The notes beneath the pieces were generated by a model. That model saw nothing but the letters and a program-made list of their open reading frames with translations, was not told the DNA's origin and made no database searches. Shown piece by piece: positions 45,049 to 57,239 of a stretch of DNA of 64,000 bases. The stretch's first letter is position 1, and every line of letters starts with the position of its first letter. This DNA comes from Asterella californica. Its lineage: Eukaryota > Streptophyta > Marchantiopsida > Marchantiales > Aytoniaceae. The position numbers were made by a program, and so were the translations under genes. The stretch lies in the NCBI GenBank assembly GCA_036924285.1, contig JAYKYS010000010.1:20683001-20747000 (forward strand). The letters are read 5' to 3'.

Positions 45049-45501
45049 CTAACCTTCAGCGAGGAGGAGGTAATCACGACGTGATGACGTGGCATGGAAT
45101 AAGCGCGGACGAACTGAAGCTAGAGAGATTGTTCTCTCGGCGGTTTGGCTGGCTGGAATCTGGGGACGTTGGAACACTGCTACTGTACTGATGATTTGGC
45201 GAGGAGTGCAGGCTGGGGACGTCGCGAGAAAGAGGGAGGACTGGCTGGCCGCTGGATCACTGGCTGGCTGATGCCCTGATTGGCTGCATTGCCGGAGTAT
45301 GGAGGCGGTAGAGTCAGTTCTGGCGGCTGATGCTGCTGCTGTTTCCTTTTCCTTTTCAGAAAACTTCGTGTCCACCGACAGCCAGACGAGAAAGAGACGA
45401 TAGCTGACCGTAGCTCGGTGAACTTGTCGCCTGTTGTCCTTCCTTATGTCGGGTGGTCCTAAATTTGAATGTCGCAGACAGAGCAGGTTCTGACAGTACA
45501 T

Positions 45502-45820
45502 AATTCCCTCTCACTCCTCCCCACAAAACTTCACGTTTAATCCTGAATCCTGATAGCAGGGGAGCGAGAAGCGCCGACGCTCCGATACATTCAGTTTGTT
45601 CAACTAGCGTTCAGCTGCCGAGTCTTTGGGACTGCGTTGATTCATCGGTAGACGAGTCCACTGCGCTTTCTGTCTTGTGAGTGGCTTTGTGGCCCATTGT
45701 TCTGCGAGCGGCTGGGCGGCTTTGCTGCCAGTGTTTCGAGGCGCCGGTGGTGTGATCGCACCCCTTGAAATCCATCCCTCGTGAGTTTGGTTGTCAGTGA
45801 TTTTGTTGAGGTGCAGAAAG
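45502..45820. promoter_or_regulatory. Upstream region and 5' leader of the AG-peptide gene
   Basis: GC-rich sequence of about 0.3 kb before the start codon. No in-frame ATG lies close upstream, and no clear TATA box was seen. If the minus-strand candidate is real this would be a bidirectional promoter. Confidence 0.3.
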
Positions 45821-46472
45821 ATGGCTGGGCTGGGCAGTTTGACCGCGCGGACGCTTACCGTCGTCATTCTTGCATTCTTCATGAGCGTGATTGTTCCGGC
45901 TGTGAATGCCCAAGCGCCAGCGCCAGCTCCTGCTCCTGTATCCGACGGTACGCGAGTTGCAACCGATGTTCTTTAATTCTAGTGGATGCTTAATTCGTGA
46001 ACGACTGTTGCAGAAAGTTGTGTTTAGTACGAAGTACGTCTTCCTTGTCCATTTCTTCGTTTCCTCTCAGCAGAATGGTCACTTGTTGGTTCTAAAACTG
46101 GTTAAAATGCGAAAGCGGGATAGTATCATGGATTGTCTATTTGCACGGCATTGTGTTACCAAGACCGAATATATGTCCGTTATTTCTTACTTCTGTAAAT
46201 ACACTGAACGTCTCATGTCTAGACGCTTACAGTCTGGGCGGTTTCGCTGGTCTTGCTATCCAAGTGGACTCTTGGGCTGAAGTTCTGCCATTTGCATCTA
46301 AGCGAGTTAGCTGAGAGTACAGGCAGGCTCCGAGTTCGGGGGCACTGACGGTTGTGTTTGTTGTTGTACAGGTAACGCTATTGACCAGAGCATCGCCTAT
46401 ACGCTTCTCTTCCTTGCTTTGGTGGTAACTTACCTCATCCATCCTTTGGATGCATTCCCCAGCCTCTTCTGA
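45821..46472 (+). CDS. Classical arabinogalactan peptide (AG-peptide), GPI-anchored
   Basis: A two-exon gene. Exon 1 is 45821-45947, the intron 45948-46371 (GTACGC...TTGTACAG, 424 bp) and exon 2 46372-46472, giving 75 residues. The intron splits a glycine codon, as expected from joining GACG to GTAACG. The precursor has an N-terminal signal peptide (1-30), a short mature core QAPAPAPAPVSDG (31-43) and a hydrophobic C-terminal GPI-attachment signal (about 44-75) containing YLIHPLDAFPSLF. The Ala-Pro repeats are sites where prolines become hydroxyproline and receive arabinogalactan chains. The SDG before the hydrophobic tail is the usual anchor cleavage zone. The product is a tiny membrane-anchored cell-wall proteoglycan of the plant AGP16/20/22/41 type. 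The ATG at 45821 is chosen because it leads directly into the signal peptide. Confidence 0.95.
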
Positions 46473-47590
46473 GTAACAGGGTTGTGGATGCGAAGAGCGT
46501 CCAGGGCCTGCAGTTTGATGTCTTCGAGGAGCAAAAGGGACACGGGAATGATACCACGACGGTTCATAGACAAAAGTTTTCTGTGCTTCTAACTGAGCAC
46601 CAGAGATGCATGACGAGCTCCGCTCAATCGCGTGCTGTACATTTCAACAGTGGATGTGGACCGCTGTACCCAGTTTATTGTTCTGTTAAATTTTCAACGT
46701 TTTCTCAGTTTGCAAGATCTTAGAAGTCACTTAGTCCGAGTGAATCTCCATCCGCATACTTGTAGATCAACACGAGAGAAGCTACTAGTTATCGATCCAC
46801 GTCGTGTACAAGAGACAGTAGCAGTGGGCGCCGGGCGGTTGTATTCATTCGTTTCGTCCATTATCACAGGCACATTGTCATTTCCCCAACAGCTTGCAGA
46901 CTGAATCTCAGCAGCTGAATATATAATGCTTTATCTGCAGTAATTTGAGTGATGCGTTGTTTCACTGTTTGATCTCACATGAAGTTCGTTTAACAGGGAA
47001 ACGGGGGAATCGTAACTTATAGTAATAATATGAGTTTGGGACTCGGGAGCCATGTTGACCTGGTTGACTGTGTGCGTTATGGGACAAAGCGCGTTTTAAC
47101 TGCTTTCTGATGGCTTGCTCCATGGATTCTGTGATCCATGGAGCGTTATAAAATGCACTCAACTTCGTTCTTTAATTGTATGTTATCACGTTCACCGAAC
47201 AGCTATATCTCCCAAGATTGGAAAGAAAGCATGTAGCATTAACTCTGCTTCCTCGCGCAAGTGATTTCAAAGAAGACTCGAAACTCGTTTTTCCCGGGCA
47301 GTTTCCAATGTTGCGGTGGTGATGGTCTGCCCCGGTGTCCATGAGAAGGCAAGAAAGAGAATATTCCTTTTCTCCTGTTTTTACTTTAGATCGGAGAAAA
47401 TATGTTAGTTTGCTCCAACTTCGTCTTTGCATTTCCAGATAGATATTAACTTTAGGGCTTAGAAGTGAATTATAGAGTGTAAAGCTCTCGGAGAGCTTTG
47501 ATTTAATCTACATAAAGCCGGAATATGAATACAAGTGCTCTGAAGTGCTCCGGGTGACCTGGAATATTTTATTTTGTGGTTTTATTTCCA
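46473..47590. other. AG-peptide 3' region and intergenic
   Basis: The first few hundred bases are probably 3' untranslated sequence. A perfect hairpin with 11-bp arms (47117-47127 / 47134-47144, GCTCCATGGAT) lies further on, and a small one (AAAGCTCT/AGAGCTTT) near 47482-47500. No further gene recognised. Confidence 0.45.
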
Positions 47591-47810
47591 GAGAAATGAG
47601 AAATTTAACGCTATACAGAAATGGTTTTGATGATTACGTCTTCATCCTAAACTGGAATATGTAAAATAAAGAATCAACTTAAAGCAAATCACCAGCTTTA
47701 CAAGCTATGAATCATCTCAAAATAAACTACTGGTTATTGATAGAGAAAGGTTAAGATGAAGATTTCATTAGCAAACGGAATTTGTATGTTTGTGTGCAAA
47801 TTTCTTGGTT
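47591..47810. repeat. Dispersed repeat, related to 49830-50015
   Basis: Shares with 49830-50015 an ordered series of blocks: TCTTCATCC, a GGAATWTGTRAAATAAARAATYAA block, ARCTTTACAA, GTTAAGRTGAAGATTT-like and ATTTCTTGG. Divergence is high but the order and spacing agree over about 190 bp, so the two are old duplicates. No coding sequence. Confidence 0.55.
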
Positions 47811-47829
47811 CTCAAACAGCCAAGCCGCG

Positions 47830-48265
47830 AAATGTGGCCCTCCTGGTTACCAGGGCTACTTTTAGGGACACAGGGGGTCCATAAAAGTAAAAGCAAGCAT
47901 AATCCTTTTTTTGCGTGGGCTAGAGAGAAATACTATTTTGTTCTAAGAAAGCAGGAAAATTTTGGTACAACAATTCTCAAATGATATTGAATAATTAGTT
48001 TGAGATATTTAATAATTAGTTTGAGGTGAAAATCTTGATACGATCATTCTCAATTGATATTCAATAATTAGTTCTGAGGTGAATGAAAGTGTAAACCTTT
48101 TGGAAAACTTCAATTTAACACCCTCATATAATAGATTCTATTATCGCATGTAAATTCTATCAACAAAAGTATTTTGGGTATAATTGTTAAATTCCTTTAT
48201 TCTCAGAAAGCTCAAAAATGAAATCTTCTGGTTACCAGGTCTATTTCTTGGGGCACCAGGGGTGT
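47830..48265. repeat. Local duplications
   Basis: A GGTTACCAGG-led block of about 40 bp at 47845 recurs at about 48229. Between them, 47950-48000 and 48028-48085 are diverged tandem copies sharing AAAATYTTGRTAC and GATATTSAATAATTAGTT. The segment is thus built from nested short duplications. Confidence 0.55.
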
Positions 48266-48399
48266 AATGATGCAAACACACGAGAAAAAGCGGAATGAAT
48301 AAAATACTGTAGAGTTTACTCCCCAAACTTAGACCAAATCTTAGCATGAATAAGATGACATATGGGGTAAGATGTGCATCAAAAGAAATACAATGATCC

Positions 48400-48545
48400 T
48401 ACGAGGAGGTTTTAATTCCGGTAGACGTCCACATGATAAATCATAGTTAAACCCCAGTGTGGGTACAAAGGTCTCTGCATAGCAGGAGTATTTCATAAGG
48501 AGAAAAAGTTCCCCAGAAGTTAATCGAGCATGCATATTTTCAGTG
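48400..48545. repeat. Dispersed repeat family, partial copy D
   Basis: GAAAAAGTTCCCCAGAAGTT followed by AATCGAGCATGCATATTTT near 48500-48540 matches the end landmarks of copies B (42150) and C (43428). A TGTGGGTACAA-G-GTCT block at about 48460 recurs near 49757. Confidence 0.45.
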
Positions 48546-49799
48546 TAGGGTTCAAATTTCAGAAAACTTCAGTCATGCGTACCCATTTATGCTTTTGCGT
48601 TTGATTAGTTTTTTCTCTGAAGAGTTTTGGTTCAAAAGATAAGTATGGAGATATAAACATGTTGGAAAAGACCTGAACTCTAGATTATACTTTGAGGAAA
48701 GTATTTATGTGAACAAAATGGAATCTCGTGCTGCTGAACGGAGAACTCTAGTGCTATGCAGACTTGTGCGGTACCATACAAACTCAACTTCTCTTCAAGT
48801 GATGGGCTCTATACCGGCACCAGAGGTTTAACCCTAAACTACCACACCACGCAAAATTTGCATGTAAGAATGACACTTTTCCGAATATTGTTTTCCTATT
48901 TGATAAACAATTGAAAAGATCTTTCTCCTTAAGAAAATATGTGAAGTGAAATTAGAAGGAGCACGCACGTACCATTTGGTCCTTGTTCGGAGATCTATAA
49001 CTTGTTCAAATTTTTTCTGTTTTCTAAAATAACTTTAGTCTTTGTTATTCTTTTCCGAAGATAAATTTGTTATTGTAAATTTGGAATAAAACGAAATATA
49101 TTTTGATATTGATATTGATATTAGTTTTAGTATTGGTTGAAATTGTATTTAGTACAAACTAATTAAATAATAATAGTATTTATTAAGTTCCCAAAATTAA
49201 AAACTTGTTGTCTGCACTGAAGAGAAATACGTGGACAAATCAGCAGACAACTTTATTCTGTACTGAGTCAGTTGAAGAGTCCGTCTGAACGCGTTGTCGT
49301 GTCTTGATCGAATTCTCCATGAGATCCAAATTTAAGGATTGCATATTTCGCTCTAATGACGTTCATGGAGTAAAAAAGCGACTCTTTACTAAACTATGTT
49401 AGTTGAGGTCAACACTGCTGGAGTTGCTTACTCCCAAGCCTTGAAATGATGATACAAAAGTTACAAGCAGTAGCCTCAGACCACAAGAGTTTTCACTCCA
49501 ACAAAAGGCATAAGCGTTCTTTTCAATTAGAGTGCTTATCCATTATTAATATAAGATCCTAGTATTAACTTCGTCCAGTGTTATATGAGTGTCTCCCATT
49601 CAGTTTGTGTAGTATAAAATTTAAAGAATGAAATGGAAGAGTATGATTTAATATTCTAAAAAAATCAATGATGAAAATTTCTATGCACTGATAACGGTCA
49701 GACTTCACCAACAGAACGAATCGATTGTGTTTGTACATTTTCTATGTTAAACCTTTGATGTGGGTACAAGTGTCTTGGTAATCCATAGCACCTCTTTTT

Positions 49800-49837
49800 G
49801 CAGATCCGCTTTCAGAGAACTAAGAAAGCGGATCTGC
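49800..49837. repeat. Perfect hairpin, 14 bp arms
   Basis: Arms 49800-49813 and 49824-49837 (GCAGATCCGCTTTC and its reverse complement) around a 10-base loop. It sits at the start of the repeat copy 49830-50015. Confidence 0.85.
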
Positions 49838-50987
49838 CATTAAGCACAAAACGTTTCTGGGGTGATAAATCTTCATCCGAGATGGAATTTGTGAAATAAA
49901 AAATTAAACCAAAACTCTTCATTAGCTTTACAATTCACTTCAAAACCAAATAGAATAGTTAGGATTGAGGAATAAATGTTAAGGTGAAATTTTCAAGATT
50001 TCTTGGAGCAAAAGAAATCTTCTCTTCAAGCTCAAGTACACTGCGAGGAGAAAAAATTTTCTCTTTTATGCTTTTATACCCATCCAGAAGGTTTAAGAAA
50101 AGAATGAAGATTTATATTCCCAAAGCAGTCAAGCAAGAACTCTTATCTTATTGTCTTTTAAAGTCATAGCAGTGGAAAGTTAATTACTAATCATGCACTT
50201 CATGCAATTACGTACGATTGACTTCAACACCAGACAACGGAGAGAGTGGAATGAATAAGCTCATATTGATTGAAACAGTAATAATAAAAGAACACTCACT
50301 ATAAAAGAAGATGTAAAATTTATAATAGTTGCATAGTAATTATAATCCATAATGTCAAAAATGAGCTATCAATTGTATCGATCACATCTATCCAACTACA
50401 ACTGAACAGTAAAATTAGAATCCATATGTAGAAGGAAGTAGCTACAACACACAATTACAACTGAAAGCGCTTCAGAAATCACACTTAACACGTGATTAGA
50501 GTTTCTAGATGGAGTCTCCATATCGATTATATGAAAGAAGGAAATTAGGTATTCCATGAACATGGTATGGCTCATAAACCATGTTATCAGCGTTATGATG
50601 TTTAGGAATACAAACAACAGAACTATGTTAAATGTTTGTAGCAGGTGAATCCAAGATGACTGTAACTAGGTTAGGTAAACCTGGGATAGAGGAGGTCGGT
50701 GCTCACGATTTGAATTTAGTGATTTGATGTGAGAGCTGCTCGAGACGAGCGGATGATTTCATGTGTGAGCTATGAGAGAGATGATTTGATGCAAGAGTTG
50801 CTTTATCTTGCACTTTATTTTGTGGTGATTGTTGATTGTGTCAAATCTATTGACGGATGTAGGCAGATGTTTTCTTGATGAACAAAGTAGGATTAAATAG
50901 CACAGGATTCGATGGGTGACCGACGCGCATCCAATGCTACAGATGGTTAATGACGATGCTTCTTCTCGTTATTTCTACTGTGCTAGG
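49838..50987. other. Diverged repeat copy and AT-rich intergenic
   Basis: Up to about 50015 this is the partner of 47591-47810. The remainder up to the copia LTR has no recognisable gene. Confidence 0.45.
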
Positions 50988-51215
50988 TGTTGATATAATC
51001 CCAAGCTCTAGTATCGACAGTTGATACCAGCCGGAGTAGTTAATGTTGTTACGTATAGTTAATTAGAAGACTAATCTATTATTAGGATTTTCTTTGTACT
51101 CACCCCACTATATATACATGGAGAGACAAAGTCTCTCTCATCTCATATCTATTTACTTCCTTGTTTATTGACTCTCTTTTCTTGGAGTGTCTTCTTAGGA
51201 GAATTGATCTCTACA
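50988..51215 (+). repeat. Copia 5' LTR of second copy
   Basis: 228 bp, beginning TGTTGATATAATCCCAAGC and ending CTCTACA, with the same TATA region (CACTATATATACATGGAG). Aligns along its whole length with the LTR at 9795-10022. Confidence 0.9.
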
Positions 51216-51227
51216 TGGTATTAGAGC
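51216..51227 (+). promoter_or_regulatory. Copia primer-binding site of second copy
   Basis: TGGTATTAGAGC immediately follows the LTR, one base from the tRNA-Met complementary consensus TGGTATCAGAGC. Confidence 0.85.
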
Positions 51228-51892
51228 AGTAGAGAACGTGTGTCTCTTGTTGATGAGCAAGATGGAGTTTGTGCGTGGAGAAGTATAAGAGAGAGCAGCT
51301 GAAGTTGTGTCTGATGTAGAGAACTATCTTGTTGATACGTTCGATGAGAAGAAATTATTTCTTTCACCACCAGAAACTTTATACGTGATTTCAAAAGTTT
51401 CGATGATTTTTTTTCTTGCTGAAATCTGTCGACAAATCCCATACAAGTTATCTTGTTCAAAAGGTGCAAACTGTGTACCCGGTCAAGTTTTAGCCGATTT
51501 GGAGCTTTCCAAGGGTACATTTTCAAAAGAATCTTTTTTGACCAAACCGAAAGTTTTAGGACTTGAGTCCAAAACAAATAGTGATCTGATTAAGGATGAA
51601 ACATTTTAAGAAACATTTGTGAAATTTCAAAGTATAGTGTATTCGTTTCTGATCTCATTTGATCTCATTTCGTTCTTTTTTTGGTTTGTTCTTTCGACAT
51701 TTTTGTCTTGTTTTGTATATCTACAATTCACGGACAGGTTCATTCTTCATTCTCGCTGCAGGAGGAGTGCACGCAGTTACCTTTTTCATAACTTGTGACC
51801 AACTCTTGATTGCGAGATGTGAACGGACGAGGTTCATGGAAGTTTTATGAGTTTTTCCATGTACATAACATTGCAATTTCTCGATTGCAGTT

Positions 51893-54810
51893 ATGACGGA
51901 GTCCTTGTCTTTGATCTGGAGATCTCGACGTAACAACTATCAAGTGTGGAAGTTCTGATTATGACTTTTTTGCAGGGACAAGATCTATGGATCTTATCAT
52001 TGAAGAGGAGAAAACACCTAATGTATCCATTTTTGATGTGAAATTCAAGGAGTGGAAGAAGCGATCATATCAAATGATTCACTACATCGCGTTCATAAAT
52101 TTAGATCGAGGATCGGTCACATCAAGGACCGTGATCTGTCCAACAAAGCTTAGGATGCGCTCGCATGTCTATTTTAATTAGGAACAGAGACGCGAAAGTT
52201 GCAATTGTTGCAATAGTTCAACATTGTGAAGAAGAGATCAATGTGCATAAACGACTATGTGAACCACGTCAAACAGCTTGCAGATCAGTTGTCCTCTGTC
52301 AAAGTCAAGATTGATCTCGTTATCTTGATCAATGTCACATTGCAGGGACTGCCTGTTGACTACAAGCAATTCATTACTTCAATTTTGCCTAGAGAACCCC
52401 TTCTGTCTTTTGATGAACTATTTCTTATGATGTTGGGAGAGGAGTTGCGCCTGCTGGAGAGTTTTACTTCGAGAGGTCTGCAAGAATATGTATGTTTTGC
52501 AGGTTCTGGAGGATCTTGAAGTAAATACCATGGAAAAGATGTTTGACGTGGATAGTCGCGGATAGCAACAACAACAACAATAGTCGTAGCATAAGTAGTA
52601 GTAGAACCAAAACCAACAGAACCAGCAACAATCTGGTTCTTCCAACAATTAGAGATGTGCACCTAGTTCTTACAATTACTGCAAGAAGCAAGATCACAAT
52701 GCCTATCAATGTTACAAGCGACAGAACAATCAAAAGTAATACGACAACAACTAGCAAGACTATGCAACAACAGAGCAAGTCTATTCGGAGCAGTTGTTGA
52801 TTACAACACATCAGAGCTATGCGGCTTTCGAGCCAGATATTGGTTGGGTGATGGACTCCGATGCCATCCGTCACATAACACTCCATCGAGAGTGGTTCAG
52901 TTCACTCGACTCTTCAGATTATGATGACATGTGATGACACCAAGCATCATATCCACCACAAGAATAACATTTCGTTAGACATTCTTGCTTCAATTTTATT
53001 GGTATAAGAAATGTCTTGCATGTATCCACATTGATTAAAAATGTGCAGGGTTGAGATAGCATTGCATGCAAGTGCACCTCAATAAAGATGGATGCTTTAT
53101 TGAAGATTCTAATAACATTGTCATAGCTCAAGATAGCAAGAGTGATATGTTGTTGAAACTAGATGCTTATGCGTTTAAGTTACAACTTGCTATGTATCGA
53201 CAAAGTGATCCAATAGTGTCTGATATTGACATCTAGCACAAGCGAACTGGACACATGAACTTCAATAGACTGAAAAGTCTTCCGAGTTATGATCTAGTTA
53301 TATGTCTACTCAAATTTGAATCTAGTAAATCCACTAGAGTCTGTGCAACATGTTAGTTCGGCGAGAGCTAGATAGTCCTTTAAAGGATCAAGCAGCAGAG
53401 CTAACAAGCTCTTGGAGCTTGTTCACATCAATGTATGGACTGCTTCTCTGCTAAGTCTGACTAGTTTCTAGTACTTCGTGTCCTCCATTGATGATCATTC
53501 GCATTATATTTGGGTCTATTTGTTGAGAAACAAGTCCCCTATCGAAGTATTGTCAACATTTCAAACTTCCCGCAAGTTAGTGAAGAAATAATCTACAGAA
53601 GTAGTTTGGAGAATCTATCCCCAGTCTGAGCTCTGATGCAGAAGGCGAGTTGCTTTAAAAGAGTTCGATGCATATCTACGTGAGTATGACACCCAAACGC
53701 TAGAAGACATGCATTTATAGTTCGCAGCAGAACGAGGTTGAAGAGTGCAAGAACCGACATAGTAAAAGTTTTGCGTGTAATGTTGAACGAGAAGATCATG
53801 CATAGATCTTACTGGACAATCATGTGCGGTGTATCTAATGATCAGACGCGTACGGTCCAAGTGGCAGTCCACAACCAATCATCGATGGAGGTTTTCACAA
53901 GCAATAAGCCTGATTACTCTTTTCGGATGTTTTTGGATGTATCAGTTATGTGCACATACATGATGAGAAACATAAAAAACTAGATTTGAAAATAGATAGG
54001 TGTATCTTCCTTAGACATGTTTCTGATACGGAAAGATATAGAGTTACAATCTTTCGTCGAAGCAATTCTATATCAGTAGAAATGTTATTTTTGATGTGAT
54101 ATAATCTTGATTTGCTCTTGTACATATCAAAGCCAACTACTGTAAGATCAGTCCAGTGTAGTACTTCAAAGTAGGACTTAGAGTGGAAGATATAGAGAAA
54201 TCATTGATTCTAGATCAAAATCAGTTGCACATATAGCTGTTGCTAATGTTGGAGTCCACATAACAACTGTAGTTTCTACACAAGACGAGCAGGTGTTATT
54301 ACAACGTATGTTTGACTCGTCTAGATATGTAGATCTTTCATATCCCTTGGATACTTTGTCTCAGACCTTGGCATCTACGTCATATTACTTACAAAGGGAG
54401 GTGACTAATGCAAAGATTATTTCTCGTAGATTTGAAAGACCAAAGCATCCAATGCGTAAGTATATGCATGAAGGTTTTCTTGCTGCATATCATGCATATA
54501 TGATCAATGTTTTTCAAGAACGAGAAGCGAGTTTGCTTCAAGAGACGATGCACAAAGTCCAATGAGTGAGTGCTATGAAAGTTGAGCTTGCTGTGCTACA
54601 TCATCAATAGACCTGAGAGTTGATGGACGTACATAATAATAAGAAGACGACTGGTTGTAAGTGGGTCTTCAAGATCAAGTGCAACTCGGATAGTACCGTG
54701 TGTCGGTACAAGGTTAGATTGTAACCAAGGGCTACGTTGTCATAACGAAAACCTTTCTTGAAAAATGATGTATCTTCTAGCTATGGTTAGCGGTTGATGC
54801 ACACTGAAGT
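51893..54810 (+). pseudogene. Copia gag-pol remnant of second copy
   Basis: Recognisable blocks in order, in changing frames: NNYQVWKF (about 51930), NDYVNHVKQLADQLSSV (about 52245), glutamine-rich linker and knuckle remnants (52560-52740), DSDAIRHITLHREWFSSL (about 52855), RTGHMN pre-integrase (about 53240), integrase (DDHSHYIWVYLLRNKS near 53490, then KNRH, NKPDYSF), a serine-rich linker, KYMHEGFLAAYHAYM (about 54460) and the start of RT. All parts are broken by stops, so no product is expected. Confidence 0.85.
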
Positions 54811-56873
54811 GACTAGTACCTTATAAATTTTCTTGAACTTCTCGTCAATCTAAGCACTTTCTTTTTTCTCAATAAAGGGTCAAGATAACCACACGAAAAC
54901 GTTGAATGATCATGGGTATGATAAACAAAATAGACGATGACACAATCTCTCTAGTAAGTAAACATAATAGATTATTTCTCTTCGAAGTTCCTCACTATTA
55001 GGCTTGGTACATGACTTTGGCTCGATAAATGTGTCTTATCTCGCACTCTTTGTTAAAGTTTATTGACAAAAGATGATTTAAATCCATCTCTTTTAAATCC
55101 ATCTCTTATTAAATGAAGATAAAAATAATAAGATCTCATTTTTGATCATAAGTGACAACATGTAAGATCACAAGGACATGTGAGAGCATAACTTGTGCAA
55201 TAAAGTTATGCCCAAAAGATCTTACAAAAAATTGTTTGAAATGAACTCGTTCAAATGCCAATAGAGTATTTTATATCAATTTGATCTGAAAGGATTTCAA
55301 AATAGAAACCTTGACGATAGATAGAGCCATTCGTCCGTCTCTCACGACATCCTTATTCAATCTACACAACAAAGAGATCCATAAAATATCGATACTAAAA
55401 ATACTCACACACATAAGACCACTCGATCTATATCTACGAATAATCACCTAAATCTCTTAAAGGTCAAATATCCTCAGAGGTCACCTCCTTTGCTTTAAGT
55501 CTTAAACACAAAATAATGATAGGTACAAGTTCATCAATCGCTCATTCAAAAACACACAGTCGATGAGCTCGACCTTAGGGAGATGTTATCGCCTCTCCAA
55601 GAGAAAAGATAGTGCGATGACACACATGCACATAACATGTTTGATGTCGTCTAACTCATCCATCTGTAGATTGTTTAGGTGGACGATTCTAACGCATGCA
55701 TTGTAACACATTTTATAACTAGTCACTAGACTAGACAGAGTAGTCGTCTTTAATAGTCAAGAATTACACTTTGTCACGTTGAGTACGAAAACCGACAATC
55801 AAGATGACTCGATCACAACCAGATCACTATAGTCTTTCTACACTTAGTATACCTCTCAAAATAATACTAACATCACATTGACTTTTTGTCCGTTGTCACT
55901 AACAAAATTAGAGATCTATTCTAGATATTGGTGACAATACAACTAAAAAAAAAGAACAAAATTTAACACATTGTAGGTTCAAATCTAAAATTCAGATTTC
56001 TTTCAAACTTACCACATATCCATAATCTTAAGATTTTTACTTATATGTCAAATTTCAAAAGTCGATTCGAAATGGAAGCTACATCGTTTAAATGAACAGT
56101 TTACTTCAACTCAAACTTGCTGTTTCAATAAACCACAAGATAAACTTAATGCTCAAGAAATTTCAGTAGATTTGATTGTACGGATCACTCTTCATAAACT
56201 TGTTGCTCTGTATTGAAAATTTTCTACATTATTTCGTCTTTAGTTCGTCATAATTTTTGATCTGCAAAACATTCGATGATGAGATTTGAAGTAAGAGCTT
56301 CAGCAATTGACAAGCTATGAACTCATGAAATTTAATTTTAATATGATTATGCTCACTCACTCTCATCAATCTTTCACTATGTATAAAAAATTATGTAATT
56401 TTTTCACTCGATGAATTTTTGATGATCATAATTCATGCCTTAAACTTCTCATTTGGATTAAATGTGAATTCAAGTTACTTCTTCCGTCGAGAGCTCTTTC
56501 TCCATGTTTTCAAATCTCCCAAATTCTTTGTAAAAATTTTCTTTTCTTCTCGAACTTCTCTTACAAATAGATGTCAACTTATTTTCACTTTTTGATAGAC
56601 CAATAAAAATTTAAAAGACTCAATTTAATTTTTGTTAGAGAACTCAAACAAAAATCAAAATATTATACGTTCATATAAATAAAAATTTTCATCTCATTAC
56701 TATATAAATTATACAAACATACACAAAATATATTTATACATATCATTTACATATCAAATATTTATACAATAAAACATTTACTTTATCGAAACCTACACAT
56801 CCTTTCAAATATGTTACAACTTGCTATACATATTCATTTTTCATCATCTTCTCTCGCTCGAGAAACTCAAAAA
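54811..56873. other. AT-rich intergenic
   Basis: No coding signal. Composition becomes extremely AT-rich near 56580-56800. Confidence 0.4.
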
Positions 56874-57239
56874 TCAGACTTTGAGATCATTCATGCGGTC
56901 CGAGTTTCCATTCCCTTCTGCTTCCTTTCTCCGAATTGCAGTATGGACATTTTGAACTTTGAACCGAATGTACTTGTCCTTGACGCGAAGTCCCTTTGCC
57001 TTTCGTTATGTGATCCACTCATGCACAATTCTTTCTGCTTCTTCAAACTGAGAATTACGGCCACCTCCACTTAACCGACGTGCTGTTCCGGTTGTTACAT
57101 TTTGATCCTCGACTGATTCTTCAAGCTTTTCCTTTCCCTTTGCCATATGCCAACCTCGTAACTTGTAGTAAACCCAGATTCTTTTGCAAGATGTGCAAAC
57201 CTTCCCCCTCGACTCCTGCGTAACTCTCTTGGTACTCAC
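56874..57239 (-). pseudogene. CENP-B/Tigger-type DNA-binding domain fragment
   Basis: Reading downwards from 57239, an internal ATG starts MAKGKEKLEESVEDQNVTTG, then a GGGRNSQFEEAERIVHEWIT stretch reaches a TAA (57006-57008). In the same frame the sequence continues RKAKGLRVKDKYIRFKVQNV and HTAIRRKEAEGNGN to a TGA at 56874. The pattern (acidic helix ending in EWI, basic KG, then IRFKxQxxHxxxR) resembles the second helix-turn-helix of CENP-B and of Tigger/pogo-like transposases. One stop, lack of a first HTH and lack of any DDE catalytic domain nearby point to a decayed transposase fragment. The family call is by eye. Confidence 0.42.

Larger units (their letters stand above)
50988..54810 (+). 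mobile_element. Decayed Ty1/copia copy, 3' truncated
   Basis: A second member of the family at 9795-14216, with a 5' LTR (50988-51215), primer-binding site, leader, gag, protease, integrase and the first part of RT. It then ends near 54810 without RNase H or a 3' LTR. Stops and indels are far denser than in the first copy. It keeps the beginning of RT (CKWVFKIK ... YKVRL, about 54650-54720) that the first copy has lost, so the deletions are independent. Its protease motif reads DSDAIRH, sharing the unusual Asp with the first copy. Confidence 0.88.
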
